From Planctomycetia bacterium (lineage in GTDB: Bacteria > Planctomycetota > Planctomycetia > Gemmatales > Gemmataceae): a stretch of 32,124 bases of DNA. Below, one piece after another: positions 16,367 to 24,776 of this stretch (position 1 is its first letter; every line of letters begins with the position of its first letter). The stretch is from positions 1 through 32,124 of the forward strand of contig SXID01000088.1 in assembly GCA_005772955.1 (NCBI GenBank), read 5' to 3'. The notes under the pieces were generated by a model. The model had not been told where the DNA came from. It saw nothing but the letters and a program-made list of their open reading frames with translations, and ran no database searches. Made by a program: the position numbers and the translations under genes.

Positions 16367-17755
16367 TCAAGCAACGAGTTTCGTCACCACTTTCCCGGCC
16401 ACGTCGGTGAGGCGCATGTCCAACCCTTGGTGCCGGAACGTCAGTTTCTTGTGGTCGAAGCCGAACAGGTGCAACAGCGTGGCGTGGAAGTCGTTCATGT
16501 GAACGCCGTCCTCGGCCACCTTCCAGCCGAGTTCGTCGGACTTGCCGTAAACCTGCCCGCCTTTCACCCCGCCGCCCGCGAGGAACACGCTGAACGCGTG
16601 CGGGTGGTGGTCGCGACCCGCGGTCGCCATGTCCTTGCCTTGCGTGATCGCGGTGCGCCCGAACTCGCTCACGCACGCGACCAGCGTCGAACCGAGCATC
16701 TCACGCTGCTTCAAGTCTTTGATGAGCGCCGCGATCGGCTTATCGACTTCGCGACACGCCTTCGGCACTCCGTCCTTGATACCGTCGTGATGATCCCATT
16801 CGTGGTGCGTGACGGTGACGAACCGCACCCCGCGTTCGACCAACCGCCGCGCGAGCAATAGCGAGCGTGCGAACCCGCTGTCTCCGTAGGAGTCGAGCAC
16901 CACCTTCGGCTCCTTCGACACGTCGGCCAGTTCCGGCGCGGCCGACTGCATCCGGTACGCGAGTTCGTAAGCCGCGATTTGCGCGTCCAACTTCGGGTCG
17001 TTGGTCTCCTCGCGCCGCAGTGTGTTGAGTTCGCGAATCGCGTCGAGGTGCGCCCGATGAACCTCCGGTGTGATGTCTTTCGGTGTGGCGAGATCGAGAA
17101 TCGGCGAACCGCGCCCGCGGAAGAGCACGCCCTGATGCGTCGCGGGTAGGAAGCCGTTCCCCCAGACGTAACTGCGTGCTTTGGGTGAGCGCCCGTTGAG
17201 GAGGACGACGTAACCGGGCAAGTTCTTCGACGCGCTGCCGAGACCGTAAGTGAGCCACGAGCCGACCGTGGGCCGACCGGGTTGGTCCTTCCCGGTGCAG
17301 AGCATCAGTTCGCCGGGCGCGTGGTCGAATGCTTCGTGGTGCATGGAGCGCACGAGCGCAATGTCATCGGCACACGAACCGATTTCGGGGAGCAACTCGG
17401 AGAACTCAGTTCCGCACTTCCCAAAGCGCCGGAACTTGAACGGCGACTGCATCACCGGCGACGAGTAGTTCGTTTGCCCGAGGCGCACGCCGGCGCGAAA
17501 TGATTCCGGGATGGGTTTGCCGTGTAACTTCGCCAACTCCGGCTTCGGGTCGAACAGATCGACCTGGCTTGTCCCGCCGACGAGGAACACGCAGATGCCG
17601 CTCGTCGCGGACGGCTTGAAATGTGAGGGTTTCGGCTTCAGCGGGTCAATGTCCGCGCATGCGGTGTCTTGCGCGAGGAGCGAAGCGATCGCGGCGATTC
17701 CCATTCCCCCCGCAGTGCGACCGAGGAGCGTTCGCCGGTCCAAAGTGGTGCGCAT
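16367..17755 (-). CDS. DUF1501 protein 3, Tat-type secreted
   Basis: The 462-aa product has a twin-arginine-type leader (DRRTLLGRTAGGMGIAAIASLLA). DUF1501 motifs are FLVGGTSQVDLFDPKPELAKLHG (early), VACVSEFGRTAITQGKDMATAGRDHHPHAFSVFLAGGG (late; GRDHHPH replaces the GRDHWG of proteins 1 and 4) and HATLLHLFGFDHKKL (end). The HGKPIPESF and RRFGKCG blocks are typical of the DUF1501 subgroup that is paired with PSCyt1/PSD1 genes. The frame extends 85 codons further upstream through a palindromic repeat, but that peptide is Arg-rich and unlike the family, so ATG 17755 is chosen. It is the third gene of the minus-strand operon behind the cytochrome gene, with 104 nt of hairpin-forming sequence between them. 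Confidence 0.93.
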   Translation of the reverse strand: MRTTLDRRTLLGRTAGGMGIAAIASLLAQDTACADIDPLKPKPSHFKPSATSGICVFLVGGTSQVDLFDPKPELAKLHGKPIPESFRAGVRLGQTNYSSPVMQSPFKFRRFGKCGTEFSELLPEIGSCADDIALVRSMHHEAFDHAPGELMLCTGKDQPGRPTVGSWLTYGLGSASKNLPGYVVLLNGRSPKARSYVWGNGFLPATHQGVLFRGRGSPILDLATPKDITPEVHRAHLDAIRELNTLRREETNDPKLDAQIAAYELAYRMQSAAPELADVSKEPKVVLDSYGDSGFARSLLLARRLVERGVRFVTVTHHEWDHHDGIKDGVPKACREVDKPIAALIKDLKQREMLGSTLVACVSEFGRTAITQGKDMATAGRDHHPHAFSVFLAGGGVKGGQVYGKSDELGWKVAEDGVHMNDFHATLLHLFGFDHKKLTFRHQGLDMRLTDVAGKVVTKLVA

Positions 17756-17768
17756 GGTCGAAATCCTC

Positions 17769-17843
17769 GTTTCGCGTTCGCCCCGGCGGGGCGAACGCAA
17801 CCGGACGCGCAAGACATTCGCCCCTCCGGGGCGAACGCGAAAC
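17769..17843. repeat. Nested palindrome between the PSD1 and DUF1501 genes
   Basis: Outer arms 17769-17784 and 17828-17843 are perfect 16-bp inverted repeats. Inside them each half forms its own hairpin (around 17774-17798 and 17818-17837), so the region can fold as one long stem or two short ones. It lies in the operon's 104-nt intergenic gap and might set the relative expression of the two genes. Confidence 0.8.
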
Positions 17844-17859
17844 AGCCGCAAAGACAACG

Positions 17860-19956
17860 CTACTCCCGCGTCGTGAACTCTTCGAGGTTGAGTAGCGTTC
17901 TCGCCACCCCGAACCACACGGCTTCGTCCTTCGCGCCAAGTTCGCGCTGCCGCTGAACCAACTTCGTGAGTGCAGCGAGTTCGCGCTCGCTCGGCGGGCG
18001 CGATACGCACAACTCGAACGCACCTCGGAGCCGCGCGCCATCGGTGTCGCCGGACTTGCGGACTACTTCACCGAGAGCGTGGGCACACTCTACGAACACC
18101 GAGTCGTTAAGCAGCGTGAGCGCCTGAAGCGGCGTGATGCTGCGGTCACGCTTCGGGCACGACACGTTGCCGTCGGTCGCGTCGAACACCGCGAGCGTCG
18201 GGTGTGGCAACGTGCGCTGAACGTGAATGTAGATGCCGCGCCGGTGTCGGTCGCCGGCGGGCATCTTCAGCGATTCCGCGCCGAACTTCTGATCGAGCAA
18301 CCCATCCGGGAACGGCGGAACGATCGACGGCCCACCCAGCTTCGGCACGAGCAACCCGCTCGTGGCCAGTGACAGGTCGCGTGCAATTTCCGCTTCGACT
18401 CGAAACCGGTTCTGGCGCGCGAGTAGTTCGTTGTTCGGGTCGGTCGTGTTCGCAGGTAGCACCGAAGATTGCCGGTAGGTCGTGGACATCACGATGGTGC
18501 GGATGAGCGCCTTGCGCGACCATTTCAGGCGCACGTATTCCGTCGCGAGCCAGTCGAGCAGCTCGGGGTGTTTGGGTCGCGTCCCGTTCAGCCCGAAGTT
18601 CTCCGGCGTGGGAACCAAGCCGTAACCGAACAGGTGTTGCCACACGTTATTCACCGCGACGCGAGCCGTCAGCGGGTGCGTCGGGTCCACCAGCCACTTC
18701 GCGAGGTCGAGCCGGTCCGCGGTCGCGCCGCGCGCTTTCAAGGGAGGAAGGAAACCCGGCACGCCGGGTTTCACGACTGCGCCCGGCGCGAGGAAGTTCC
18801 CGCGCGTGTGAATGCGTGTTTCGCGAGTCACGTCCTTGAGCGTCGGGATAAATTCCTTCGCGCCGGCGAGCCTCGCCTCCGCGTTCTCGCTGCGGTTGAA
18901 GAACGCGTAGAGCTGGTAATATTCGCGGTGCGAAACGGGGTCGTACTTGTGCGTGTGGCACTGCGCGCAACCGACGGTCAGTGCCATCCACACGAGACCG
19001 GTCGTGTCGGTGCGGTCCTTGATGGCGTAGGTGCGGAACTCTTCCTTGTCGCCGCTGGCGGCGCTGTTCCAAAGCGTATTGCGGTGGAACCCGGCCGCGG
19101 TCTTCTGCTCGTCGGTTGCGTTCGGGAGAAGGTCGCCAGCAAGTTGCGCGACGGTGAACAGATCGAAAGGCATGTCGTCGTTGATGGCGTTCACGACCCA
19201 GTCGCGAAAGCGCCACGCGTTAGGCCGAAGGTTATCGTTCTCGTAGCCGTCGCTCTCCGCGAAGCGTGCGAGGTCGAGCCAGTGCCGGCCCCAGCGCTCG
19301 CCGAAGTGCGGACTCGCGAGTAACCGATCTACCAACTTCTCGTAGGCGTTTGGCGCGTTGTCTTTCAGAAACGTATCCACCTCCGCGGATGTGGGTGGGA
19401 GACCGATCAGGTCGAGGTGAAGCCGCCGGATGAGCGTGCGCTTGTCGGCCAGGGGCGCCAGGTTGCCATCCTTCAGTTTCGCGCGGATGAACGCATCGAT
19501 GGGGTGAACGCTCGCCTTCGGCTCGCGGCTAACCTTGGGAACATCAGGACGCTTGATCGGCTTGAAGGCCCAGTGTTCCTCAGAAGGTTCTTTGCCCGCA
19601 AGTTCGTCGGGCCACTTCGCGCCCTGTTCGACCCACGCGCGAAGTGTCGCAATCTCTGCGTCCGCTAGCGGTCCCGCGGGCGGCATGACCTTCTTCTCGT
19701 CATCCGATCCGACGCGCGCCAACAGTTCGCCGCCCTTCCCCGCGACGACCGCTGGTCCGGTGTCGCCGCCCGCGAGGGCGCGCCGGCGCACGTCCAGCCG
19801 CAAGCCGCCTTCTTGCTTCTTTTCTCCGTGGCACCTGACGCAGTGCTTCTGAAGAATCGGCCGCACATCGCGCGCGTAGTCGACATCCGCCGCGCCCGCC
19901 CAGAGCGGAAAAATGAGCGTGAATGCGGTGGCGAGCAAGACCGTTCGGTAAGCCAT
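17860..19956 (-). CDS. PSCyt1 - DUF1549 - DUF1553 (PSD1) cytochrome protein
   Basis: This 698-aa secreted protein has the planctomycete three-domain layout. PSCyt1 (PF07635) carries heme site CVRCH (39-43) and the downstream MPPAGPL Met region. DUF1549/PSCyt2 (~145-365) has LIRRLHLDLIGLPPTSAEV, ASPHFGERWGRHWLDLARFAESDGYE and a second CAQCH (330-334). PSD1/DUF1553 (~420-680) has LAKWLVDPTHPLTARVAVNNVWQHLFGYGLV, YRQSS and PLQALTLLND. Members are often 800-1000 aa; this one lacks the extra middle domain. ATG 19956 is used: it begins 2 nt after the upstream gene's TGA, whereas a TTG 6 nt earlier would overlap it. A signal peptide ends near AGAA (residue 23). Proposed roles for the family in polysaccharide-linked electron transfer are unproven. 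The gene lies between two DUF1501 genes. Confidence 0.95.
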   Translation of the reverse strand: MAYRTVLLATAFTLIFPLWAGAADVDYARDVRPILQKHCVRCHGEKKQEGGLRLDVRRRALAGGDTGPAVVAGKGGELLARVGSDDEKKVMPPAGPLADAEIATLRAWVEQGAKWPDELAGKEPSEEHWAFKPIKRPDVPKVSREPKASVHPIDAFIRAKLKDGNLAPLADKRTLIRRLHLDLIGLPPTSAEVDTFLKDNAPNAYEKLVDRLLASPHFGERWGRHWLDLARFAESDGYENDNLRPNAWRFRDWVVNAINDDMPFDLFTVAQLAGDLLPNATDEQKTAAGFHRNTLWNSAASGDKEEFRTYAIKDRTDTTGLVWMALTVGCAQCHTHKYDPVSHREYYQLYAFFNRSENAEARLAGAKEFIPTLKDVTRETRIHTRGNFLAPGAVVKPGVPGFLPPLKARGATADRLDLAKWLVDPTHPLTARVAVNNVWQHLFGYGLVPTPENFGLNGTRPKHPELLDWLATEYVRLKWSRKALIRTIVMSTTYRQSSVLPANTTDPNNELLARQNRFRVEAEIARDLSLATSGLLVPKLGGPSIVPPFPDGLLDQKFGAESLKMPAGDRHRRGIYIHVQRTLPHPTLAVFDATDGNVSCPKRDRSITPLQALTLLNDSVFVECAHALGEVVRKSGDTDGARLRGAFELCVSRPPSERELAALTKLVQRQRELGAKDEAVWFGVARTLLNLEEFTTRE

Positions 19957-19958
19957 CT

Positions 19959-21305
19959 TCAAGTCAGTTCCGGGATCGGGCTGCCGTTCTCAGTCACGAT
20001 CGGAATCGGCCGGCCCTGCGGGTCTTCCCAGTGCGCGCTCGTGTCGATGCCCAGGTGACGGAACACCGTGGCCGCGAGGTCGGAAGGTGTGACTTTGCGG
20101 TCCTGAATGTCGTAGCCCTTCGCGTCGGTGCTGCCGATCACCTGACCAGTGGGCAACCCACCGCCAGCGACCAGCATCGACATGCACTTCGTCCAGTGGT
20201 CGCGGCCCGCGTTCTTGTTGATCACCGGGCCGCGACCGAACTCGCCCATCATCATCACCAGCGTCGAGTCGAGCAGCCCGCGCGCCTGAAGGTCGTTCAC
20301 CAGCGCGTAGATGACGCGGTCGATTCGCGGCAGGAGCGGCTTCAACCCCTTCACGATGCCGCCCCACTGAACCTCATCGCCGTGGTGGTCGAAGTAACCC
20401 CACGCACCGCTGACGAGAACATACGTTGTTCCGGCTTCGACCAGTCGGCGCGCGAGCAGCGCCTTCTCGCCGATACTGTCACGCCCGTAATTGTCGCGAA
20501 CGCGGCCGGGTTCTTCGTCGAGTTGGAACGCCTTCTGTGCCTTCCCGGAAACGATCATGTCGAGCGCGCGGCGAGAATGACCGTCGAGTCGGTTCGTGTC
20601 GGTCGTGTCGAGTTCGCGCCGGGCCGAACCGAGCCGGCGGCGGAGTTCGTCGCGGTCTCGCAACTGCGGGATCGACACGCCCTGGGGCAGTGTCACGCGA
20701 CCCGCGAGGTCCGTTCCCTGCACCGGGTCGTAAGCGGTGCCAAGTTGACCCGCGCCCCACACGTCGGCCTTCCAACTGTTCGCGAGTCCCACAAAAGCGG
20801 GCAATGCCGGGTCGTTCGGTCCGCGGAACTTCGCCGCGACCGCGCCCATCGAAGGGTAGCCGCCCCCGTCCTTGCCGTCGTTCGTGCGGCGCGCGAGTGG
20901 GTTACCGGCCTGCATCGTGATCGGCGTGTGGTCGCTGGCGCGGCAGTCGACCGAGCGGATCAGGCTGAGCCGGTCCATGATGCTCGCTTGAAGCGGCAGG
21001 TGTTCGCTGACTCGCACGCCCGGGACACGCGTCGCGATCGACCCGAACGGCCCGCGCACTTCCTCCGGCGCAGACGGCTTCGGATCCCAGGAATCGATGT
21101 GACTCAGACCCCCTGAGAGCCAGAAAAGAATCACTGCGGCCGGTTTCTTCGCGACAGCGGGTTTCTCACTCGCGCGAAGAACTGACGGCGCACACACGCC
21201 AGCGACGCTGGCGAGACCCGTGCGCAGAAACCACCGTCGCGACCCGACCTGCACGATACCGGGCGGAACGGCGTCTCGCGATTCTTGTGCGTGAAGGTGA
21301 GGCAT
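19959..21305 (-). CDS. DUF1501 protein 4, Tat-type secreted
   Basis: The 448-aa product is the first gene of the minus-strand operon. It has a Tat-like leader (SRRWFLRTGLASVAGVCAPSVLRA). Early motif: FWLSGGLSHIDSWDPKPSAPEEVRGPF; late motif: MMMGEFGRGPVINKNAGRDHWTKCMSMLVAGGG; closing motif: SDLAATVFRHLGID. The internal SVDCRASDHTPITMQAGNPLARR region with its HxP is common in this family. ATG 21305 (MPHLHAQESRD) is preferred to a 38-codon longer frame that runs into an inverted-repeat element. No clear SD is visible. The stop is 2 nt from the next gene's ATG, so translation of the PSD1 gene is probably coupled. Confidence 0.92.
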   Translation of the reverse strand: MPHLHAQESRDAVPPGIVQVGSRRWFLRTGLASVAGVCAPSVLRASEKPAVAKKPAAVILFWLSGGLSHIDSWDPKPSAPEEVRGPFGSIATRVPGVRVSEHLPLQASIMDRLSLIRSVDCRASDHTPITMQAGNPLARRTNDGKDGGGYPSMGAVAAKFRGPNDPALPAFVGLANSWKADVWGAGQLGTAYDPVQGTDLAGRVTLPQGVSIPQLRDRDELRRRLGSARRELDTTDTNRLDGHSRRALDMIVSGKAQKAFQLDEEPGRVRDNYGRDSIGEKALLARRLVEAGTTYVLVSGAWGYFDHHGDEVQWGGIVKGLKPLLPRIDRVIYALVNDLQARGLLDSTLVMMMGEFGRGPVINKNAGRDHWTKCMSMLVAGGGLPTGQVIGSTDAKGYDIQDRKVTPSDLAATVFRHLGIDTSAHWEDPQGRPIPIVTENGSPIPELT

Positions 21306-21328
21306 GTTCGTGTGCCGTTCGGTAGGGC

Positions 21329-21447
21329 GGGTGTTTCGAAGTCGTAGGCACACTCCGTGTGCCGTCGCCTCACAATTGAACACCGCGTCGCGGTTCCGGC
21401 TCTCTTCGCCACGGCACACGGAGTGTGCCTACGACTTCGAAACACCC
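21329..21447. mobile_element. MITE-like element with perfect 37-bp inverted arms
   Basis: Arms 21329-21365 and 21411-21447 are perfect 37-bp inverted complements flanking 45 nt. Each arm itself holds a small palindrome (GGCACACTCCGTGTGCC). There is no coding capacity. It lies in the divergent region between DUF1501 gene 4 and the oxidoreductase gene. No clear target-site duplication was identified. Confidence 0.7.
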
Positions 21448-21468
21448 AGCAGGCAAGTCGGAAGGTAT

Positions 21469-21497
21469 TTGACTTTCGCACGCGGCACCACTAGCGT
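21469..21497 (+). promoter_or_regulatory. Possible promoter for the oxidoreductase gene
   Basis: TTGACT (21469-21474) and TAGCGT (21492-21497) are 17 bp apart, 40 nt before ATG 21537. The -35 box is good; the -10 box is weak. Confidence 0.35.
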
Positions 21498-21536
21498 CAA
21501 GCGGCAATCCGAATCCCAAGTCTGCGAGAACCTCAA

Positions 21537-22616
21537 ATGCACGACCTCACTCGACGTTCCGCCCTCTCGTACTTCGGCGCAGCGGCTGGCACGGTTCCAC
21601 TCGTGACCGGGGTTCGGGCCGACGAGAAGGCCGCGAAGCGCATCAAGATCGGTCAGATCGGCGTCGGGCACGCGCACGCGAGCAAGCTCTCGGCGTACCG
21701 CGTGTCGGCCGATTACGAAGTCGTGGGCGTCGTCGAACCGGACGAGGCGCTTCGGAAGCAAGCCGAGAACGCGGCGACCTACCGCGATCTGAAATGGCTC
21801 ACGCGCGAGCAACTGCTCGCCACGCCGGGGCTTCAAGCGGTGCTGGTGGAAACGCGCGTGCGCGACCTGCTCGACAACGCCGAAGCGTGCGTTTCCGCGG
21901 GAATGCACACTCACATCGATAAGCCCGCGGGCGAGTCGCTGCCGCAACTCAAGCGCATCCACGACATCGCCGCGAAGAAGAAACTGATGGTGCAGATGGG
22001 CTACATGTTCCGCTACAACCCAGCGGTCGTGCTGCTCCGCGACTTCCTCAAGAAGGGCTGGCTCGGCGAAGTCTTCGAGGTTCACGCGGTCATGAGCAAG
22101 GTCGTCCCGGCTGCGGAGCGGAAGCGACTCGCCGAGTACCGAGGCGGGATCATGTTCGAGTTGGGCTGTCACGTCCTCGATCTGGTCATCGGTGTACTCG
22201 GCAAACCGAAGGAAGTGACTGCGTTCAATCAGCACTCCTCCGCGATGAACGACAAACTGCTTGACAACATGCTCGCGGTGTTGAGCTACCCGCGAGCGAC
22301 CGCGAGCGTGAAGTCGAGCGCGATCGAGGTCGAAGGCGGCGACCGGCGGCACATGGTGGTGTGTGGCACCGAGGGAACGTTCCACATTCAGCCGCTCGAC
22401 AACCCAGCCGCGCGAGTCTCGCTGTCGAAGGCGCAAGGCGAATACAAGAAGGGCACGCAGGAAGTGAAGTTCCCGAAGTACAGCCGGTACGTCGATGACG
22501 CCGCGGACATGGCGAAGGTCATTCGCGGCGAGAAGCCATTCGACTTCTCCGCGGAACACGACCTCGCAGTTCAGGAAACGTTGCTACGCACGTGCGGCAT
22601 TCCGCTGAAGGACTGA
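21537..22616 (+). CDS. Secreted Gfo/Idh/MocA-family oxidoreductase
   Basis: The 359-aa product has a Tat-like leader (TRRSALSYFGAAAGTVPLVTGVRA, ending near residue 30). A Rossmann NAD(P) domain follows, opening KIGQIGVGHAHASKL with GHAH in the dinucleotide loop, then VVGVVEPDE. The catalytic lysine motif is DKPAGES (Lys129), in place of the usual EKP. The C-terminal alpha/beta domain holds GGIMFELGCHVLDLVIGVLGKPKEV, the family's GxxxDxxxHxxDL-like region. Such exported oxidoreductases act on sugars or inositols. Planctomycetes have many, and the substrate here is unknown. No strong SD; the ATG was chosen at the leader. It is followed 32 nt later by a ceramidase-like lipoprotein gene on the same strand, probably one operon. 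Confidence 0.92.
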   Translation: MHDLTRRSALSYFGAAAGTVPLVTGVRADEKAAKRIKIGQIGVGHAHASKLSAYRVSADYEVVGVVEPDEALRKQAENAATYRDLKWLTREQLLATPGLQAVLVETRVRDLLDNAEACVSAGMHTHIDKPAGESLPQLKRIHDIAAKKKLMVQMGYMFRYNPAVVLLRDFLKKGWLGEVFEVHAVMSKVVPAAERKRLAEYRGGIMFELGCHVLDLVIGVLGKPKEVTAFNQHSSAMNDKLLDNMLAVLSYPRATASVKSSAIEVEGGDRRHMVVCGTEGTFHIQPLDNPAARVSLSKAQGEYKKGTQEVKFPKYSRYVDDAADMAKVIRGEKPFDFSAEHDLAVQETLLRTCGIPLKD

Positions 22617-22648
22617 ACTGCAGACTGAACCGACTCCGAGGGCTTCTG

Positions 22649-24208
22649 ATGATGCGTTACGTACTGCTGCTGTGTCTCACGTTCGCGCTCCTCGGGTGCC
22701 GCGACCTCAAGCCGCCCGCCGAAGTGAGTACGCCGCCCGCGGACCCACTGAAGGCCGACGTGCCCGCACCGAAATCCGGGCAGCTTCTCGCCGGGGTCGC
22801 CAAAGTCGAGATCACGAACAAGACCGCTCTTCCGCTCGGTGACCCGCTGTTCGTGAAAGCGTTGGTGCTCAAGAACGACACCGCGACGGCCGTACTCATC
22901 ACGGTCGATGCGGTCGCCATCGGTGAGATCGGTCACATCGGCAACGACTACCTCGGCAAGGTGCGCACGCGGCTCCAAAAGGAGTTGAAGATCACACCCG
23001 AAAGCGTGGTGGTCAACGCGAGCCACTGCCACGGCATCGTGTGCGCCGATGTGGACGAGAAGACGTTCCAGGCCGTGAAAGAGGCGGCCGACAACATGGT
23101 TCCGGTGAAGGTCGGGGTGGGTGTCGGCAGTGAGGATCGCGTTTCGGAGAACCGCCGGCTCACGCTCAAGAGCGGAAAGGAGGCGGACGTTCGACATGCT
23201 TACTCGCTACCCGCGGACGAAGAGGTCGCGAGCGTCGGCCCCATCGACCCGCAGATCGGAATCTTGCGCGTGGACCGGCACGACGGGCGCACGCTGGCCG
23301 TGGTGTACAACTTCGCGTGCCACCCGATCATGGGGGTTCCGAACGGCGGGAACACCGCGGACATCGTGGGGTTCGCGTCGAAGGTGATCGAAAACAACCT
23401 GAGCGAAGGGACAATCGTGCTGTTCGTGCAAGGGTGTGGCGGCGACATCAACCCGGTGCGCTACAAGGACGTTCACCAACCGCGCAGCGCCGAACCGCTT
23501 GGCAACATGCTCGGCCTCAGCGCGCTGCAAACGGTACGGAAGATCAAGTGCGCCGACGGAGCGTTGAAGGTTCTCAACGATAAGATCAAGCTGCCGCGAG
23601 CCGATCACGCGGAGCGCATCGAGTCGCTCCTCACGGAGCAAATGAGATTGGTGAAGTCCCTGAAGGGAACGACGCTCAACCTCAAGACGTTCCTTGAGCT
23701 GACGGCGAAGCACAACCTGTCGAAGGAGTTCCCGTCGGACTCGTCCTTCCGCTACTTCTCCGAGAAGGACCGCGGGCGTGACGATCTCGTCAAACTCGAC
23801 GAGGCGAACCGCAAGAACATCCGAGCCTACGCGGAGAACATCTACACCACGGAGAAGCTCACGCGCGTGCAGACGAACCTCGCGCTGCTTCAGAAGCACC
23901 AGGCCACGAACCTCGCCGCGGCCCGCAAGCCTATCGAGGTAGAAGTCGCGGCCCTGCGCGTGGGCGACTTCATACTCGTGACCTTCCCCGGCGAACTGAC
24001 CGTTGAGATCGGCCTGAACGTCAAGAAGACCTCGCCGCACAAGACGACGTTCGTGGCCGGCTACACCAACGGTTACATCTACTACACACCGACGGCAAAG
24101 CAGATGCAGAACATCGGCGGCGCGCAGGAAGACAGCGATTGCCTGCTCGCGCCCGAGTGGGAACAACTCTTCTACGACAAGGTCGCCACGGTACTGAAGC
24201 GTCTGTGA
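22649..24208 (+). CDS. Neutral/alkaline ceramidase-like lipoprotein
   Basis: The 519-aa product has a lipoprotein signal ending LLGC (Cys17), followed by a Pro-rich linker. The rest resembles the neutral/alkaline non-lysosomal ceramidase N-terminal domain (PF04734), a zinc amidohydrolase fold also used in planctomycete proteins of unknown substrate. Motifs: AGVAKVEITNKTALPLGDPLFVKALVLKND (opening), VVVNASHCHGI (the SHxH zinc region, with Cys replacing a usual Thr), VVYNFACHPIMG (His), FVQGCGGDINPVRYKD (the GDxNP motif) and TFPGELTVEIG plus GYTNGYIYYTPT near the end. The ATG at 22649 is preferred over a frame 19 codons longer because GAGGG precedes it and the lipobox then lies correctly. It follows the secreted oxidoreductase gene and probably works at the outer or inner membrane. 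Ceramide itself may not be the substrate. Confidence 0.87.
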   Translation: MMRYVLLLCLTFALLGCRDLKPPAEVSTPPADPLKADVPAPKSGQLLAGVAKVEITNKTALPLGDPLFVKALVLKNDTATAVLITVDAVAIGEIGHIGNDYLGKVRTRLQKELKITPESVVVNASHCHGIVCADVDEKTFQAVKEAADNMVPVKVGVGVGSEDRVSENRRLTLKSGKEADVRHAYSLPADEEVASVGPIDPQIGILRVDRHDGRTLAVVYNFACHPIMGVPNGGNTADIVGFASKVIENNLSEGTIVLFVQGCGGDINPVRYKDVHQPRSAEPLGNMLGLSALQTVRKIKCADGALKVLNDKIKLPRADHAERIESLLTEQMRLVKSLKGTTLNLKTFLELTAKHNLSKEFPSDSSFRYFSEKDRGRDDLVKLDEANRKNIRAYAENIYTTEKLTRVQTNLALLQKHQATNLAAARKPIEVEVAALRVGDFILVTFPGELTVEIGLNVKKTSPHKTTFVAGYTNGYIYYTPTAKQMQNIGGAQEDSDCLLAPEWEQLFYDKVATVLKRL

Positions 24209-24245
24209 AGCACGTGGTGCCGGCGGGTTCCCAGCATCGGTTCTC

Positions 24246-24260
24246 CAGGCGGGCCGCCTG
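24246..24260. terminator. Short hairpin between convergent genes
   Basis: CAGGCG and CGCCTG arms (24246-24251, 24255-24260) lie in the 70-nt gap between the ceramidase-like gene and the convergent hypothetical gene. The stem is short and has no T-run, so this call is weak. Confidence 0.35.
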
Positions 24261-24278
24261 CACCCCAACAAACGAAGC

Positions 24279-24776
24279 TTACGCCGCTTCCTTCGAAACG
24301 ATTACCGGAAGCGGCAACACGGTCGGCGTCTCGCACCACGCGATGACCGCGTCCAGTTCGCGAACACCTTCCGACAGGCCTGCCGCTGACGCCCGCTCCA
24401 CCGGCGTCTTCCCAACCCGCCCAGCAATCCGGTCCGCGAGCCGGTAAACTTTCGCCAGCACCATCGCCGGGGTGCCGCTCTCGGCACGCCACAGCACGGC
24501 CCGCAAGGTCCTGCACCAAATCGCAAGCCGGTCCGGGACGTTCTGCGTCGGTTCTGGGAGCTGGGCGTCGCGGTACTCCGCGACGTACTCGCGCAGCGCC
24601 AAGCGGAACGCCTCAAACGCCTTCTGCCTCGCCTGAAGGTCGGAGGTGGACGCAGCGCTCTTGGCGGGGTCGTCGCGGTGGTTCTCCCACCGCGCCTGAA
24701 GGTCGAGTACCCGGACCAGGGCCGTTGCCTGTTTGGGGCTGAGTTTCTCGGCGGCGTTCTCGCTCATTTGTGACAT
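24279..24776 (-). CDS. Hypothetical helical protein
   Basis: This encodes 165 aa starting at ATG 24776 (MSQMSENAAEKLS) with GAAGG just upstream. A longer frame exists but adds Pro/Arg-rich residues with no family look. The protein is predominantly helical (ATALVRVLDLQARWENHRDD, FEAFRLALREYVAEYRDAQL, AMVLAKVYRLADRIAGRV) with no signal peptide, membrane segment or recognised motif. It has Cys-Trp pairs (IWCRT, AWCET) that may be structural. It converges with the ceramidase-like gene and has no operon partner. I recognise no family; coding is supported by position-specific GC bias, coherent helices and a ribosome site. Confidence 0.7.
   Translation of the reverse strand: MSQMSENAAEKLSPKQATALVRVLDLQARWENHRDDPAKSAASTSDLQARQKAFEAFRLALREYVAEYRDAQLPEPTQNVPDRLAIWCRTLRAVLWRAESGTPAMVLAKVYRLADRIAGRVGKTPVERASAAGLSEGVRELDAVIAWCETPTVLPLPVIVSKEAA

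Noticed and set aside
17756-18010. 85-residue N-terminal extension of DUF1501 protein 3
   Set aside because: The extension runs through a palindromic repeat and into the upstream gene's 3' end. It is Arg-rich, and the Tat-like leader begins at ATG 17755.
21329-21447. Insertion sequence
   Set aside because: Long terminal inverted repeats are present, but only 45 nt lie between them, with no transposase; recorded as MITE-like instead.
22592-22648. Longer N-terminus for the ceramidase-like protein
   Set aside because: It would overlap the oxidoreductase gene and hide the lipoprotein signal; the ATG at 22649 has a ribosome site and a correctly placed lipobox.
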